From Kangiella sp. (GTDB taxonomy: Bacteria; Pseudomonadota; Gammaproteobacteria; Enterobacterales; Kangiellaceae), in assembly GCF_014762745.1 (NCBI RefSeq), contig NZ_JABURJ010000091.1:62001-126000 (forward strand): 64,000 nucleotides of DNA, read 5' to 3'. The translations under genes were made by a program, and so were the position numbers. Positions 43,146 to 53,678 of the stretch are shown here, piece after piece (the first letter of the stretch is position 1; every line of letters starts with the position of its first letter). The notes under the pieces were generated by a model. The model was not told the DNA's origin. It searched no databases and saw only the letters and a list, made by a program, of their open reading frames with translations.

Positions 43146-44723
43146 ATGACTCAATTAAAGCTCACATATCCCTCTTTACAGGCTGGCCAGGAATTTATGC
43201 TGGATACAGCCCCTTCTGCTATCAGCACCTGGTTAGAGAATCTGGCCTTTTCGGATATTGATCGAGCGATTCATGAGTTACTCAATGTGGCCAAAACTCT
43301 CAATCGCTGCCAGCAAAAAACAGCACATCGTGAAGCAAATTTCCTTACCTTAAATAAAGGCTATCTGCAGATCAGCAAACACCTCAGAGAGCACAATGAT
43401 CGCAGAACCATCAAAGTCAGTCATACACAACTCAAGGCCCTTCATACTCTCAGTTCCGAAATGGCCTTTGCGTTTAAACGAATTGTTGATGAGTTAACAG
43501 GCCAAAAATTCGCCCTCAAGAAAAATCAGCGCCTGGCCCAGGCCATAAATTATTCGCAACATTATCTGGGCATTATGCTGATCGAGCATTACCAGTTACA
43601 TACTCCCGTGCCAGCTTATCTGTGGCATGAGCTACACATGCTGTATGAGTTCGCAGAAGATGCAAAACTACACAAGGTAAACACCAGCTCATCCAATGAT
43701 GCGCTTGAGCTTATGCCAACCATTGAAGAAACCTATATTCGTAGTTGTTTAATGGCAATTATTGATCCTTATCACTTGGGAGATAATTTGCATTGGCACC
43801 TATTCAAATACTTCTACCACTGGGGCAATAAGGCTACTCTCGACAAAAATCTTCAACACTTCAGCGAAAGCCGATGCTTTATCATCAATCTCAATGAAGG
43901 AAAAAAACCACTCTTCATTCAGAAAGAAACCGAATACGAAGACTCTGGACACTTGCGCCTACTGCTGACTCATAAATTGCTGGAAATCGTAGAGCAACAC
44001 ATGCTGAAGCTTGAAGAAACTCAGGAGTTACCCAAACCCGGTTTCTATAAAGCCATAGATAACAAACTTGCGACAAAACTTTTGCATCGCATATTTACCT
44101 ATTGTGACCAGCACCTTAAACGCCAGTCCACCCGCTATCCCATGATGGGACATGTCAGCACCGTATGGGGCGCCAATGCCATTCAGAAGATCTTGTCTCA
44201 ACTGGATAAGTTGACCATTAATGAACATCTTGGACATCAAATTAAGGAGCTTCTGGGACAGGACTATAAAATTGGCATCAACTGGCAAACGGTCAATTAC
44301 AGCGAAGGCGGCATGTGCATTCGCCACAACAAGCAACAGGTGTCACAGCTTGCGGTTGGGAGCATCGCCTTAATACGAATCGACAATAATCATGAAGAGC
44401 CTAACCGCTGGCAACTAGCGATCAGCCGTTGGCAAAATATTGACCATGCGCGTGGAACCACTGTGGGTGTTGAATATTTGCGTGGTGAGCCAGAGCTCAA
44501 CTACTACCTGACCAAAGCCAAGGATGATGAAATCGTTAAACACGCCATTATCACTTTGCAACAAGGTGGTAGCTTCCCTTCCATAATGATAGCGCCGCGA
44601 AGCTTAATCGGTGGCCAAAAGCTATTGCAGCTTGAGGTCGGTGGGAAACACTACCCCAGCTATGTGACTCATATTATCGAAAGTAGCTCGCAACTAGCTA
44701 TCTTTGGCATTCGAAGAGACTAA
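43146..44723 (+). CDS. Hypothetical protein with C-terminal PilZ-like domain
   Basis: 525 residues without signal or membrane segments. The N-terminal 370 residues look all-helical and I recognise no domain. The last 120-150 residues include VNYSEGGMCIRHNKQQ (about 382-397) followed by a VGSIALIRI strand. This matches the D/N-x-S-x-x-G part of the PilZ c-di-GMP-binding motif and the start of the PilZ barrel. The upstream RxxxR half of that motif is not evident, so nucleotide binding may be lost. The gene runs tail to tail into the YihY-family gene with a 30-base overlap. Confidence 0.6.
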   Translation: MTQLKLTYPSLQAGQEFMLDTAPSAISTWLENLAFSDIDRAIHELLNVAKTLNRCQQKTAHREANFLTLNKGYLQISKHLREHNDRRTIKVSHTQLKALHTLSSEMAFAFKRIVDELTGQKFALKKNQRLAQAINYSQHYLGIMLIEHYQLHTPVPAYLWHELHMLYEFAEDAKLHKVNTSSSNDALELMPTIEETYIRSCLMAIIDPYHLGDNLHWHLFKYFYHWGNKATLDKNLQHFSESRCFIINLNEGKKPLFIQKETEYEDSGHLRLLLTHKLLEIVEQHMLKLEETQELPKPGFYKAIDNKLATKLLHRIFTYCDQHLKRQSTRYPMMGHVSTVWGANAIQKILSQLDKLTINEHLGHQIKELLGQDYKIGINWQTVNYSEGGMCIRHNKQQVSQLAVGSIALIRIDNNHEEPNRWQLAISRWQNIDHARGTTVGVEYLRGEPELNYYLTKAKDDEIVKHAIITLQQGGSFPSIMIAPRSLIGGQKLLQLEVGGKHYPSYVTHIIESSSQLAIFGIRRD

Positions 44724-45887
44724 ATCTACATTAAGTAGTTTATCCAGTTCCAGGTTCGCCCGCTCGATAGGCTGGCTAAACATATCATCGTCATCGTCAG
44801 ACAGGACCTGATTATTATTCGGTAAACGCCAGTTTCCTCGACGATATACCTCATCAATAGTCAATGACCGCCCTGTTAACTTTAAGCAATATTGATCATT
44901 TTCCAGTTTGGCCAAAAAGTTCAGTCTTAATAACTGTTCCAGATAACCGCGAACTGTTTGTTCGTGCAGATAGCTAAACTTACTTTTCAGCTGCTGCAAG
45001 GAAAGCGAGCTTTCATTTTCCTGTGCCTGAGTAAAAAACTGTAGAATTTTTAAAATTGAAATAAATTCATGCTCATGTTTTTCACTATCCATCTCAAAGC
45101 GATGTAAGCCAAAACAGATAATCACACCAAGCAGTAAAATAGACCAGGACAGATAAACCCACAGGAAGAAAATTGGTATGGCAGTAATGGCGCCATAAAT
45201 CAGTTCATAACTGGAAAATTTAGTCACAAAAATAGCGAAACCATATTTAGCCGTTTCAAACAGAATCGCAGTGACAGCAGCGGCGATCAGCGCCTTATAG
45301 AACCTTACCTGAGCAAAAGGAACCACTGCATATAACGCAGAAAACGCCAGGACAATTAAAATAAAAGGTAGGCCAATAGTCAAAATGCCACTTAGCTTAG
45401 AGACAATCGGTAATGCAGCAAAATATGAAGATGCCGCCAAGCTGGCCGCAATTAGAATAGGTGCCATGGTCAGCATGGCCCAGTAAGCCAATATCTTGTG
45501 AACACCTTTGCGCTGAGTTGGAGTCTCCCACAGAGCATTAATCGAACGGTCAATGGAGCGCATCAACAATAGTGACGTCACGATTAAGAAGCCCAGTCCT
45601 ATCGCCGATAAGTTTTTAGACTTGGAAACATATTCGTTCAAGTGCTCCTGAACGGCCAGGCCAGTTTCAGGCATAAGATTATCAAAAATAAGAGACTGAA
45701 CCTGTGCATTGACGCCTTCAAATGAAGGAAAAACCGCCATCAAACTCACAGCAACCGTCATCAGCGGCACCAGCGCCAGCATATTACTAAGCGTCAGCTC
45801 TGCCGCCATGGCACTTGCCTGCTTACGATTAAACTGAATAAAAATAAACTTAATGAAGGCTTTTAACCACTTCCATCTTTTTTCCAT
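44694..45887 (-). CDS. YihY/virulence factor BrkB family membrane protein
   Basis: 397 residues, with six or so membrane segments over residues 15-265 and the family core (LTLSNMLALVPLMTVAVSLMA, RSIDRSINALWETP, LPFILIVLAFSALYAVVP, AAVTAILFETAKYGFAIFV). The C-terminal 130 residues form a soluble winged-helix-like extension (LQLKSKFSYLHEQTVRGYLEQLLRLN region) that makes it longer than E. coli YihY. Formerly annotated as RNase BN, but that assignment is not supported. Function unknown. Confidence 0.85.
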   Translation of the reverse strand: MEKRWKWLKAFIKFIFIQFNRKQASAMAAELTLSNMLALVPLMTVAVSLMAVFPSFEGVNAQVQSLIFDNLMPETGLAVQEHLNEYVSKSKNLSAIGLGFLIVTSLLLMRSIDRSINALWETPTQRKGVHKILAYWAMLTMAPILIAASLAASSYFAALPIVSKLSGILTIGLPFILIVLAFSALYAVVPFAQVRFYKALIAAAVTAILFETAKYGFAIFVTKFSSYELIYGAITAIPIFFLWVYLSWSILLLGVIICFGLHRFEMDSEKHEHEFISILKILQFFTQAQENESSLSLQQLKSKFSYLHEQTVRGYLEQLLRLNFLAKLENDQYCLKLTGRSLTIDEVYRRGNWRLPNNNQVLSDDDDDMFSQPIERANLELDKLLNVDLVSSNAKDS

Positions 45888-45937
45888 GCCGATTTATGCC
45901 TAAAATAGCCCTACGTTTGTACAAATTACATCATATT

Positions 45938-46910
<973 letters not shown>

Positions 46911-46947
46911 ATCAATCAGCCACATCCAATGAAAGGTAACAAACCTC

Positions 46948-47361
46948 ATGTCTAATGATTTAAACCCACACCTGGTCAGTGCAAGTCGCTATCGTTTAAT
47001 CGGACTCGCCGTTTATATGGTGATTGTGATTATGATGCCTTTCTTTATTTTAAAAAATCATCAAAGTCAGGCGCTAGTCTACTTTTCTTTAGCGATCTGG
47101 TGGGCACCGTTACTCATAGCAGTTCCGGGATTATTTAAAGGCAAAACCTACACCTACGGCTGGACCGGCTTTATTATTTTGCTGCCCTTCTTTTATGCTT
47201 TTTTCTATATTATTGAGCCAGACAAGTTTCAATGGTCGCTAATCATCACTATACTTTGCGTGGTTTATTTTTTTGCATCGGTTCTATACGTTAAGAAAAA
47301 CGCACTTGGTCATGGTATTAAGACCAATAAAGAGGCTAAAAAAGCAAAAGGGCTGGAATAA
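46948..47361 (+). CDS. DUF2069 family membrane protein
   Basis: 137 residues with four membrane helices (about 15-37, 45-63, 73-92, 99-118). The pattern QALVYFSLAIWWAPLLIAVPGLFKGKTYTYGWTGFI matches DUF2069. Lysine-rich C-terminus. It follows wrbA after 37 bases. Function unknown; the link to arsC and wrbA is conserved but unexplained. Its stop codon lies in the loop of the terminator. Confidence 0.82.
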   Translation: MSNDLNPHLVSASRYRLIGLAVYMVIVIMMPFFILKNHQSQALVYFSLAIWWAPLLIAVPGLFKGKTYTYGWTGFIILLPFFYAFFYIIEPDKFQWSLIITILCVVYFFASVLYVKKNALGHGIKTNKEAKKAKGLE

Positions 47362-47373
47362 ACCAGCCCTTTT
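47346..47373. terminator. Bidirectional terminator between DUF2069 and aroC
   Basis: An 11-bp stem, 47346-47356 with 47363-47373, is flanked by T-rich sequence on both strands. It ends the long trp-aro transcript as well as the arsC unit. Confidence 0.93.
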
Positions 47374-47399
47374 ATTTGTCTTTGCCTAAGTCTGTTTAA

Positions 47400-48494
47400 C
47401 TACACATTAAACAAATCTTTATAAGCTCTAAAACGCAGGAAGTGATCACACAGCACTAGGGCCGCCATCGCTTCAACAATCGGTACCGCTCTGGGCAACA
47501 CACAAGGGTCATGGCGCCCTCGTCCATGAAACACCGTTTCTTCACCTTCCAAGTTAACCGTTTCCTGCTCTTTTATAATGGTTGGCGTTGGTTTAAAGGC
47601 TACTCTAAAGACAATCGGCATGCCATTGGAAATACCACCCAATACACCACCTGAATTATTGGTCCGAGTTTTGACTGCGCCTTCTTCATTAATGAAGACA
47701 TCATTATGGGTTGTGCCACTCAGCAAAGTCCCGGCAAAACCAGAACCGATTTCAAAAGCTTTTGAGGCGTTAATCGCCAGCATGGCTTTAGCCAAATCAG
47801 CTTCTAACTTATCAAACACCGGCTCTCCCAAACCTACTGGCACAGATTTGATTCGGCACTCAACAATACCACCCAGCGAGTCACCATTTTTTCGAGCCTG
47901 CTCAATCTTGGCAATCATCTGTTCGGCCAGCTTTAAATCAGGACAACGTACCGGAGTCTGCTCAATCAGGCTGGCATCCACCGCATCAGAATCAAGAGTC
48001 ATAGTTAAATCCTGAACACTTTTGACATACGCTACAATCTCAGTGCCTAGTGCTTGTTCCAGCACCTTTCGCGCAATAGCACCGGCTGCAACGTGCCCTG
48101 CTGTAATTCGCGCAGAACTACGTCCACCACCTGCCACATCACGTATGCCATATTTTTTCTGGTAGGTATAATCGGCGTGGCTGGGTCTAAAGATTGATTC
48201 AAGCTCTGAATAGTCTTTGCTGCGTTGATCCTGATTAGGAATTAATAAACTGATTGGCGTGCCGGTAGTGATGCCATTAACCACACCAGACATAATCTGC
48301 ACCTGATCCGCCTCATCGCGCCGCGTGGTAATTGAGCTCTGGCCTGGGCGACGACGATCAAGAAAAACTTGAATATCTTCCTCAGACAGTTTCAAGCCTG
48401 CTGGGCAGCCCTCAACTACAGCACCAATCGCCTTGCCATGAGACTCACCCCAATTGGTCACTCTGAATAAAGTTCCGAAACTATCGCCTGCCAT
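47400..48494 (-). CDS. aroC: AroC, chorismate synthase
   Basis: 364 residues. Catalyses the last step to chorismate, using reduced FMN. The signatures are [18 protein letters not shown] near the N-terminus, [19 protein letters not shown] (about residue 122) and the C-terminal [22 protein letters not shown]. It is the last gene of the trp-aro unit. The 62 bases between aroA and aroC show no clear terminator. Confidence 0.97.
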   Translation of the reverse strand: MAGDSFGTLFRVTNWGESHGKAIGAVVEGCPAGLKLSEEDIQVFLDRRRPGQSSITTRRDEADQVQIMSGVVNGITTGTPISLLIPNQDQRSKDYSELESIFRPSHADYTYQKKYGIRDVAGGGRSSARITAGHVAAGAIARKVLEQALGTEIVAYVKSVQDLTMTLDSDAVDASLIEQTPVRCPDLKLAEQMIAKIEQARKNGDSLGGIVECRIKSVPVGLGEPVFDKLEADLAKAMLAINASKAFEIGSGFAGTLLSGTTHNDVFINEEGAVKTRTNNSGGVLGGISNGMPIVFRVAFKPTPTIIKEQETVNLEGEETVFHGRGRHDPCVLPRAVPIVEAMAALVLCDHFLRFRAYKDLFNV

Positions 48495-48556
48495 AAGGAT
48501 TTCCTAATACTTTAATTTTCTGCTGATACTTTTTCTGTAGAGACTGTCTCTATAGC

Positions 48557-49855
48557 TCACTCTAATACTGGTTCAGTCACCATACCAATCTGCTCAAGAT
48601 ACTGCCAATAGTCTGGGAATGACTTTGCCACTGCTTCCGAGGATTCAACCGTCAGACCCTTTAACTTGATACCAATTAAAGCTAAGCTCATCGCCAAACG
48701 ATGATCATGGCAACTTGAAACCTTGTCTGCAGTAAGCTGTTTACCACCTCGAATGGTAATACTGGATTCATCGTACTCACAATCGGCACCAAGTTTCTTC
48801 AGCTGCTCACATAAGTCGACAATACGATTAGACTCTTTATAAGCTAAATGAGCAATGCTGGTTATACGAGTTTCGCCCTTAGCAAAACAAGCCAGAGCAG
48901 CCAAGGTTGGCACCACATCAGGCATATTACCCATGTCCACTTCGATGCCTTTTAAAGGTGAATCGTACTCAACTTTTAAATCATCCTGCATCAAGTAAAC
49001 TTTAGCGCCCATTCGCTCCAGAACTTGAGGAAATTTTGACTCGCCTTGCGGAGAGTCAAAGTGATAGTTATGAATAGTGCAACTCGATTCTGCCAGCAAG
49101 GCGGCTGCCAAAAAGTAACTACTACTCACCACATCACCGGCAACATGAATATCTTGCGCAGCTAAAGTTTGTTGACCGGGAATAAAAAACTCACGGCAAT
49201 TGATGCGCTTTACTTCGCCACCGAACAACTCAATTGCACGTAAAGTCAGCTCAACATAGCTCTCAGAAACCAGCTCAGAACTTAAATGTATTAAAGTATC
49301 TTTTTCCGCTCTCAGGCATGCAATTAATAACCCACTTAGAAATTGACTACTTCTAGAAGCGTCCAGTTCACATGAGCCGCCAGCAATTGGTCCTGAGACC
49401 TTAAGCGGCAAATAACCATTATCACTCTCTATGCTGACGCCCAGACCTTCAAGACTGGCAACACTTTCTTGCATCGGTCGCGACCGCATCTGCGGACTTC
49501 CAGTAATTGTGATGCTGTACCCTTCTGATGAATAAAATAAACCTGTCAGGGCCGTTATAAAGCGCGCCAAAGTACCACTATCATGGCAATCAATAACAAC
49601 GTCATCAGCTAACTCGAAGCTTTCAATGCCTTGAATCTCAACACTGGTTTGGTCAAGCCACTCAACCCCGGCACCTAACGCCTTAATAGCATTCAATGCA
49701 GCAAGTATATCGTCATTTCGAGGAATATTGCTCAGTCGAGTGGTTCCACTGCTGATAGCAGCCAGTACCACGTAACGGTTAGCCAAATATTTACTACCGG
49801 GCAACTTTAATTCGAAGGGCTTTATCGCACTTGAAATTATTATTCGATCAGTCAA
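48557..49855 (-). CDS. aroA: AroA, 3-phosphoshikimate 1-carboxyvinyltransferase (EPSP synthase), with altered N-terminal motif
   Basis: 432 residues. Catalytic residues are largely in place: Lys22 and Arg27 in the N-terminal motif, RSRPMQ, SRSSQFLSGLL, the Asp in NMPDVVPTLAALA, YKESNRI, DHRLAMSLAL and FPDYW. The N-terminal motif reads GSKYLANR instead of GSKSxSNR, so Tyr replaces the Ser that contacts the shikimate-3-phosphate phosphate in E. coli EPSP synthase (Ser23). This is notable but the rest argues for a working enzyme. It follows yfcL by 26 bases. Confidence 0.92.
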   Translation of the reverse strand: MTDRIIISSAIKPFELKLPGSKYLANRYVVLAAISSGTTRLSNIPRNDDILAALNAIKALGAGVEWLDQTSVEIQGIESFELADDVVIDCHDSGTLARFITALTGLFYSSEGYSITITGSPQMRSRPMQESVASLEGLGVSIESDNGYLPLKVSGPIAGGSCELDASRSSQFLSGLLIACLRAEKDTLIHLSSELVSESYVELTLRAIELFGGEVKRINCREFFIPGQQTLAAQDIHVAGDVVSSSYFLAAALLAESSCTIHNYHFDSPQGESKFPQVLERMGAKVYLMQDDLKVEYDSPLKGIEVDMGNMPDVVPTLAALACFAKGETRITSIAHLAYKESNRIVDLCEQLKKLGADCEYDESSITIRGGKQLTADKVSSCHDHRLAMSLALIGIKLKGLTVESSEAVAKSFPDYWQYLEQIGMVTEPVLE

Positions 49856-49881
49856 AAGATATCATCACTCTTATCATTAAT

Positions 49882-50130
49882 TTAATCTTGAGGTTGCAGC
49901 TCATCCAGCAGTTCAGATAACAGCTCAACATCACGATCAGCCAAACCATCCGCCTCTACAGCGTCTTCAACAAATAGTGCAAATTCAGCAAACCATTCAT
50001 CGTCAGATAAATCATCGGCAGGTATCAAATCCACCATCGGAATCAGATACCCAACTAAAAACAATTTCTCTTCTTCAACCTGCTGTTCCATTTCCAGCAG
50101 TTGCTGTTTGACTGTTTCTGCTATCGACAT
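49882..50130 (-). CDS. yfcL: YfcL-family small acidic protein
   Basis: About 82 residues, strongly acidic. The pattern (EEKLFLVGYLIPMVDL ... DDEWFAEFALFVEDAVEADGLADRDVELLSELLDEL) matches the YfcL family, which in E. coli and others sits next to aroC. Function unknown. The ATG at 50130 with AAAAAGG upstream lies inside the last codons of trpA, so the two genes overlap by 56 bases in different frames. A TTG further up is less likely. Confidence 0.75.
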   Translation of the reverse strand: MSIAETVKQQLLEMEQQVEEEKLFLVGYLIPMVDLIPADDLSDDEWFAEFALFVEDAVEADGLADRDVELLSELLDELQPQD

Positions 50131-50980
50131 AGTGTGAGCCTTTTTCAATTGATTCGGTCATGTTCAATTCATGACGCGCATTATGTGCCGTATTAGACAT
50201 AGTCTGGGCATATTCTGCCACTAAATCTAACATTTTATCCGGCGTATTATAATGCTCATTGATCAAGTTAACTATGGCTGAACCGGTAATAATTCCATCC
50301 ACACCAGCCTGAGCTGCCTTTAACACATGCTCAGGCCTGGAAATACCAAAGCCCTGCACTAACGGCGGCGCTCCTAACTGCTTTAAGCTTTCAATTAAAT
50401 CAGTTCCTGTTTCCTGCTGATTGTTATCAGCTCCGGTAATCCCTTTGCGGCTTAACACATAGGTATAGCCCTGGCTATTTTCAGCAACCAGTTTCAGACT
50501 GGCAGGGCTCGCATCAGGAGGTGCAATATACACTGTATCGATACCCTTAGATTGCGCAGATCCGGAAAATAAGTCACGCTCCTCTACCGGACAATCAGCA
50601 ATCAGTACCGAATCAATGCCTGCTTTTTGGGCATCATGATAAAACTGCTCAATGCCGGGAGCAAAGACCAGATTGGCATAAGTCAAAATCCCTATGGGTA
50701 AATCAGGGTATTTAGCGCGAATTTTAGCAACCAGAGCAAAACCTTTCTGTACACTGAAGCCATGAGCTAAAGGTCTTAGACTGGCAGTCTGAATCACTGG
50801 CCCATCGGCTACCGGATCGGAAAAGGCAAAACCCAGCTCCAGTGCATCAGCGCCACTCCCAACCAGTCTATCAATGAGTTGTAACGACAATTCTTCTGTA
50901 GGATCACCCAGCAGCACAAATGGAATATAAGCCAATTGATTGGAATCTTTGAGTCGTGCAAATAATTGTTGGTAACGCAT
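50075..50980 (-). CDS. trpA: TrpA, tryptophan synthase alpha chain, with C-terminal extension
   Basis: 301 residues; the usual length is about 268. The catalytic Glu is in ALELGFAFSDPVADGPVIQ (about residue 48), the Asp in VLIADCPVEE, and phosphate-binding GFGISRPEHV and GIITGSAIV lie further on. About 30 residues beyond the normal end (NMTESIEKGSHYVDSRNSQT and so on) form a Ser/Thr/Gly-rich tail that overlaps yfcL in another frame. GAGAG precedes the ATG. Confidence 0.95.
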   Translation of the reverse strand: MRYQQLFARLKDSNQLAYIPFVLLGDPTEELSLQLIDRLVGSGADALELGFAFSDPVADGPVIQTASLRPLAHGFSVQKGFALVAKIRAKYPDLPIGILTYANLVFAPGIEQFYHDAQKAGIDSVLIADCPVEERDLFSGSAQSKGIDTVYIAPPDASPASLKLVAENSQGYTYVLSRKGITGADNNQQETGTDLIESLKQLGAPPLVQGFGISRPEHVLKAAQAGVDGIITGSAIVNLINEHYNTPDKMLDLVAEYAQTMSNTAHNARHELNMTESIEKGSHYVDSRNSQTATAGNGTAG

Positions 50981-51009
50981 AATTACTCTCTTTATCAGAA
51001 TTTGGTATG

Positions 51010-52221
51010 TTAAACAGTCTCTTTCAGGAGACTCATGACATGAGCTAAATCTTTATCGCCGCGTCCGGACAGGTTGACCAGAATATTCAGTGGTTCACTG
51101 GATTCTGCAGCTAACTTTTTGGCATATGCCAATGCATGCGATGATTCAAGTGCAGGAATAATTCCCTCGGTTTTTGATAACTCCTGAAATGCCTCTAAGG
51201 CCTCTTCATCGGTCACCGAAACATATTCAGCACGACCGGCAGTCATTAAGTGGACATGCTCAGGTCCAATACCTGGATAATCGAGACCGGCAGAGACTGA
51301 ATGCGACTCTTGAACCTGCCCTTCGCCGTCCTGTAGTACATAAGTTCTTGAGCCATGCAAAATGCCCTCACGTCCTTTTAATAAAGTCGCGCCATGGGCT
51401 TTGGTATCGAGCCCCTTGCCAGCTGGCTCAACACCAATTAATCGAACATCCTCATCTTTAATGAAATCTGCGAAAATACCAATCGCATTAGAGCCTCCGC
51501 CGACACAGGCCACAACAGCATCAGGCAACTTACCAATTAACTGCTTCATTTGCTGCTTGGCTTCTTCACCAATGATTTTCTGGAAAGTTCGCACCATTTT
51601 TGGAAACGGTGCTGGACCAGCTACTGTACCCAACAAATAGTGAGTGCTTTCGTAGCTCGATGCCCAATCCCGCAAAGCTTCATTGATGGCATCTTTTAAG
51701 CTGGCACTACCATTGTCTACAGGGATGACTTCTGCCCCCATCAACTGCATCCTGAAAACGTTAGGAGCCTGGCGGTCGCAATCCTTTTTGCCCATATAAA
51801 TTGTCGCTTTTAAACCCAGTAAGGCACAAGCCAGTGCTGTCGCCACACCATGTTGACCAGCACCGGTTTCCGCAATGATGCGATGCTTACCCATTTTCTT
51901 GGCTAATAAAGCCTGAGCCAGAACCTGATTGGTTTTATGTGCACCGCCATGCAACAAATCTTCACGCTTGAGGAATATTCGCGACTGATTAATGCGTGCG
52001 TAAGATGTGCACTCGGTCACCGGCGTTGGGCGTCCTGCATACTCCTTGAGTAAACGGCTCAGCTCAGTTTGAAACTCATCATCAAGCAATGATGCCTCGA
52101 ATGCCCGATCAAGTTGCTGCAATGCTGGCATTAATAACTGTGGGACAAACTGTCCGCCATATTGACCAATATAAGCACCATCAAACTCGAAGTTAGTAGG
52201 TGAGTTAACTTTTTGATTCAT
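51010..52221 (-). CDS. trpB: TrpB, tryptophan synthase beta chain
   Basis: 403 residues, PLP enzyme. The PLP lysine is in [18 protein letters not shown] (about residue 93), the substrate loop is [15 protein letters not shown], and the phosphate-binding motif is [12 protein letters not shown] (about 240). The start overlaps the trpCF stop as ATGA with GGAGG upstream, so translation is coupled. Confidence 0.98.
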   Translation of the reverse strand: MNQKVNSPTNFEFDGAYIGQYGGQFVPQLLMPALQQLDRAFEASLLDDEFQTELSRLLKEYAGRPTPVTECTSYARINQSRIFLKREDLLHGGAHKTNQVLAQALLAKKMGKHRIIAETGAGQHGVATALACALLGLKATIYMGKKDCDRQAPNVFRMQLMGAEVIPVDNGSASLKDAINEALRDWASSYESTHYLLGTVAGPAPFPKMVRTFQKIIGEEAKQQMKQLIGKLPDAVVACVGGGSNAIGIFADFIKDEDVRLIGVEPAGKGLDTKAHGATLLKGREGILHGSRTYVLQDGEGQVQESHSVSAGLDYPGIGPEHVHLMTAGRAEYVSVTDEEALEAFQELSKTEGIIPALESSHALAYAKKLAAESSEPLNILVNLSGRGDKDLAHVMSLLKETV

Positions 52222-53678
52222 GATGAGATACCTCCAACAGCAACTCGGGTTAGATTACTTCCTAATACTGGTGCTGTAGATTTTGAATGATAACGTCCTG
52301 ACTGTGGCCGACAATGACTAAAAAACTCTTCAAGCAAAGCTTCGCTCTTTATTCCTGGACTAGACTCAACTGAGCTGGATAAATCTACTTTGACTACACC
52401 CAGCTTTTTGAGCTGTTGAATGTTATCTGCACTGACCCCACCTGCTATACGAAGCTTTGTCGCACGAAGGTCTGAGTCCAACTGGCTAAGTAGCGACCAG
52501 TCGAAAGTGACACCGGTACCGCCCCGCTGACTTTGTGCTTTATTAGTCACTTCAGTATCCAGCAGCACCTCATCAAAAGTTTCGAGCAGAGCCTTCAATT
52601 CTGAGGTAAGATTTTCCACTGATAGCTGTTCTCCAACGTGGAAAACTTTTGACACCTTAACGGAGGGCAATTGTTGCTTAATCTCTTGAGCAAGCTGTAT
52701 CGTTTCGTCACCATGCAATTGCACAATTTGCAACTTATAGTCTTGAGCAGAAGCTACAACCTCATTAATCGATTGGTCTTGGAAAACACCAACCAGAGGC
52801 TTAGTTGAACTAATCGCTTTATGGGTAACAAAACGCTTTGAGTTGGGCGCAAAAATAAGACCCACTGAGCTGACAGGAGAAGTTTGCAGAAAGTCGCAAT
52901 CAGACTGTTGCGTAACACCACACACTTTAATATCGCCATACACCAGTTGCCGAGCTGCTAACTCCAGGTTAACTTCCTTCATAAGACTGGAACCGACCAG
53001 GCAGGCATCTGAAAACTGCGAAAGCTCTAATACATCTTGATGGGTATTGATACCGGACTCAGTAATAACTAATCGGTCGGCCGGTACTTTTTGTACGAGT
53101 GCTTTGGTGTGCTCAAAACTGGTCGACAGGTCTTTTAAGTTGCGATTATTAATGCCAATAATTTTAGCATCCAACTTAATGGCTCGCTCAAGCTCTACTT
53201 CGGTATGTACTTCGGTCAGCACATCCATATTTAAAGCCTCGGCCTGCTCCTCACAAACTTTATAATCTCTATCGTTAAGAACCGACAGCATTAACAGTAC
53301 TGCATCAGCTCCAAAGTGACGAGCCTGGCGAATCTGTTTTGGTGATAAAATAAAGTCTTTGCACAATAACGGCTTATCAGTAAGCTCTCTTGCTTTCTGC
53401 AGGTTGGAAAAACTGCCACGAAAAAAGCGTTCTTCAGTTAACACCGAAATAGCATCTGCATATTGATCATAAACAGGAACAATGTCATCTAAATCAAACT
53501 CAGCGCGAATCAGCCCTTTGGAGGGCGACGCTTTTTTGCACTCCATGATAAACCCATAATGAGGCTTACTGAGCGCATCAAAAAAGCTTCGTTGACTTGC
53601 CTCTAATTCGGTATAGTCAGGCGTATTACCAATGACATTACGCTTATGTTCGAGGATGGTTTCTAGTACATTAAGCAT
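52218..53678 (-). CDS. trpCF: TrpCF, fused indole-3-glycerol-phosphate synthase / phosphoribosylanthranilate isomerase
   Basis: About 486 residues. TrpC occupies residues 1-250: [42 protein letters not shown] and CLVGSSLM. TrpF occupies residues 255-460: [50 protein letters not shown] and VDLSSSVE. The fusion is as in E. coli. A Ser/Arg-rich tail of about 25 residues ends the chain. ATG at 53678 has AAGGA eight bases before it; an ATG at 53687 sits directly against that site. It overlaps the end of trpD. Confidence 0.96.
   Translation of the reverse strand: MLNVLETILEHKRNVIGNTPDYTELEASQRSFFDALSKPHYGFIMECKKASPSKGLIRAEFDLDDIVPVYDQYADAISVLTEERFFRGSFSNLQKARELTDKPLLCKDFILSPKQIRQARHFGADAVLLMLSVLNDRDYKVCEEQAEALNMDVLTEVHTEVELERAIKLDAKIIGINNRNLKDLSTSFEHTKALVQKVPADRLVITESGINTHQDVLELSQFSDACLVGSSLMKEVNLELAARQLVYGDIKVCGVTQQSDCDFLQTSPVSSVGLIFAPNSKRFVTHKAISSTKPLVGVFQDQSINEVVASAQDYKLQIVQLHGDETIQLAQEIKQQLPSVKVSKVFHVGEQLSVENLTSELKALLETFDEVLLDTEVTNKAQSQRGGTGVTFDWSLLSQLDSDLRATKLRIAGGVSADNIQQLKKLGVVKVDLSSSVESSPGIKSEALLEEFFSHCRPQSGRYHSKSTAPVLGSNLTRVAVGGISS

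Noticed and set aside
47578-48015. Plus-strand open reading frame of 145 codons opposite aroC
   Set aside because: aroC is highly conserved here and the antisense frame shows no domain or start signal.
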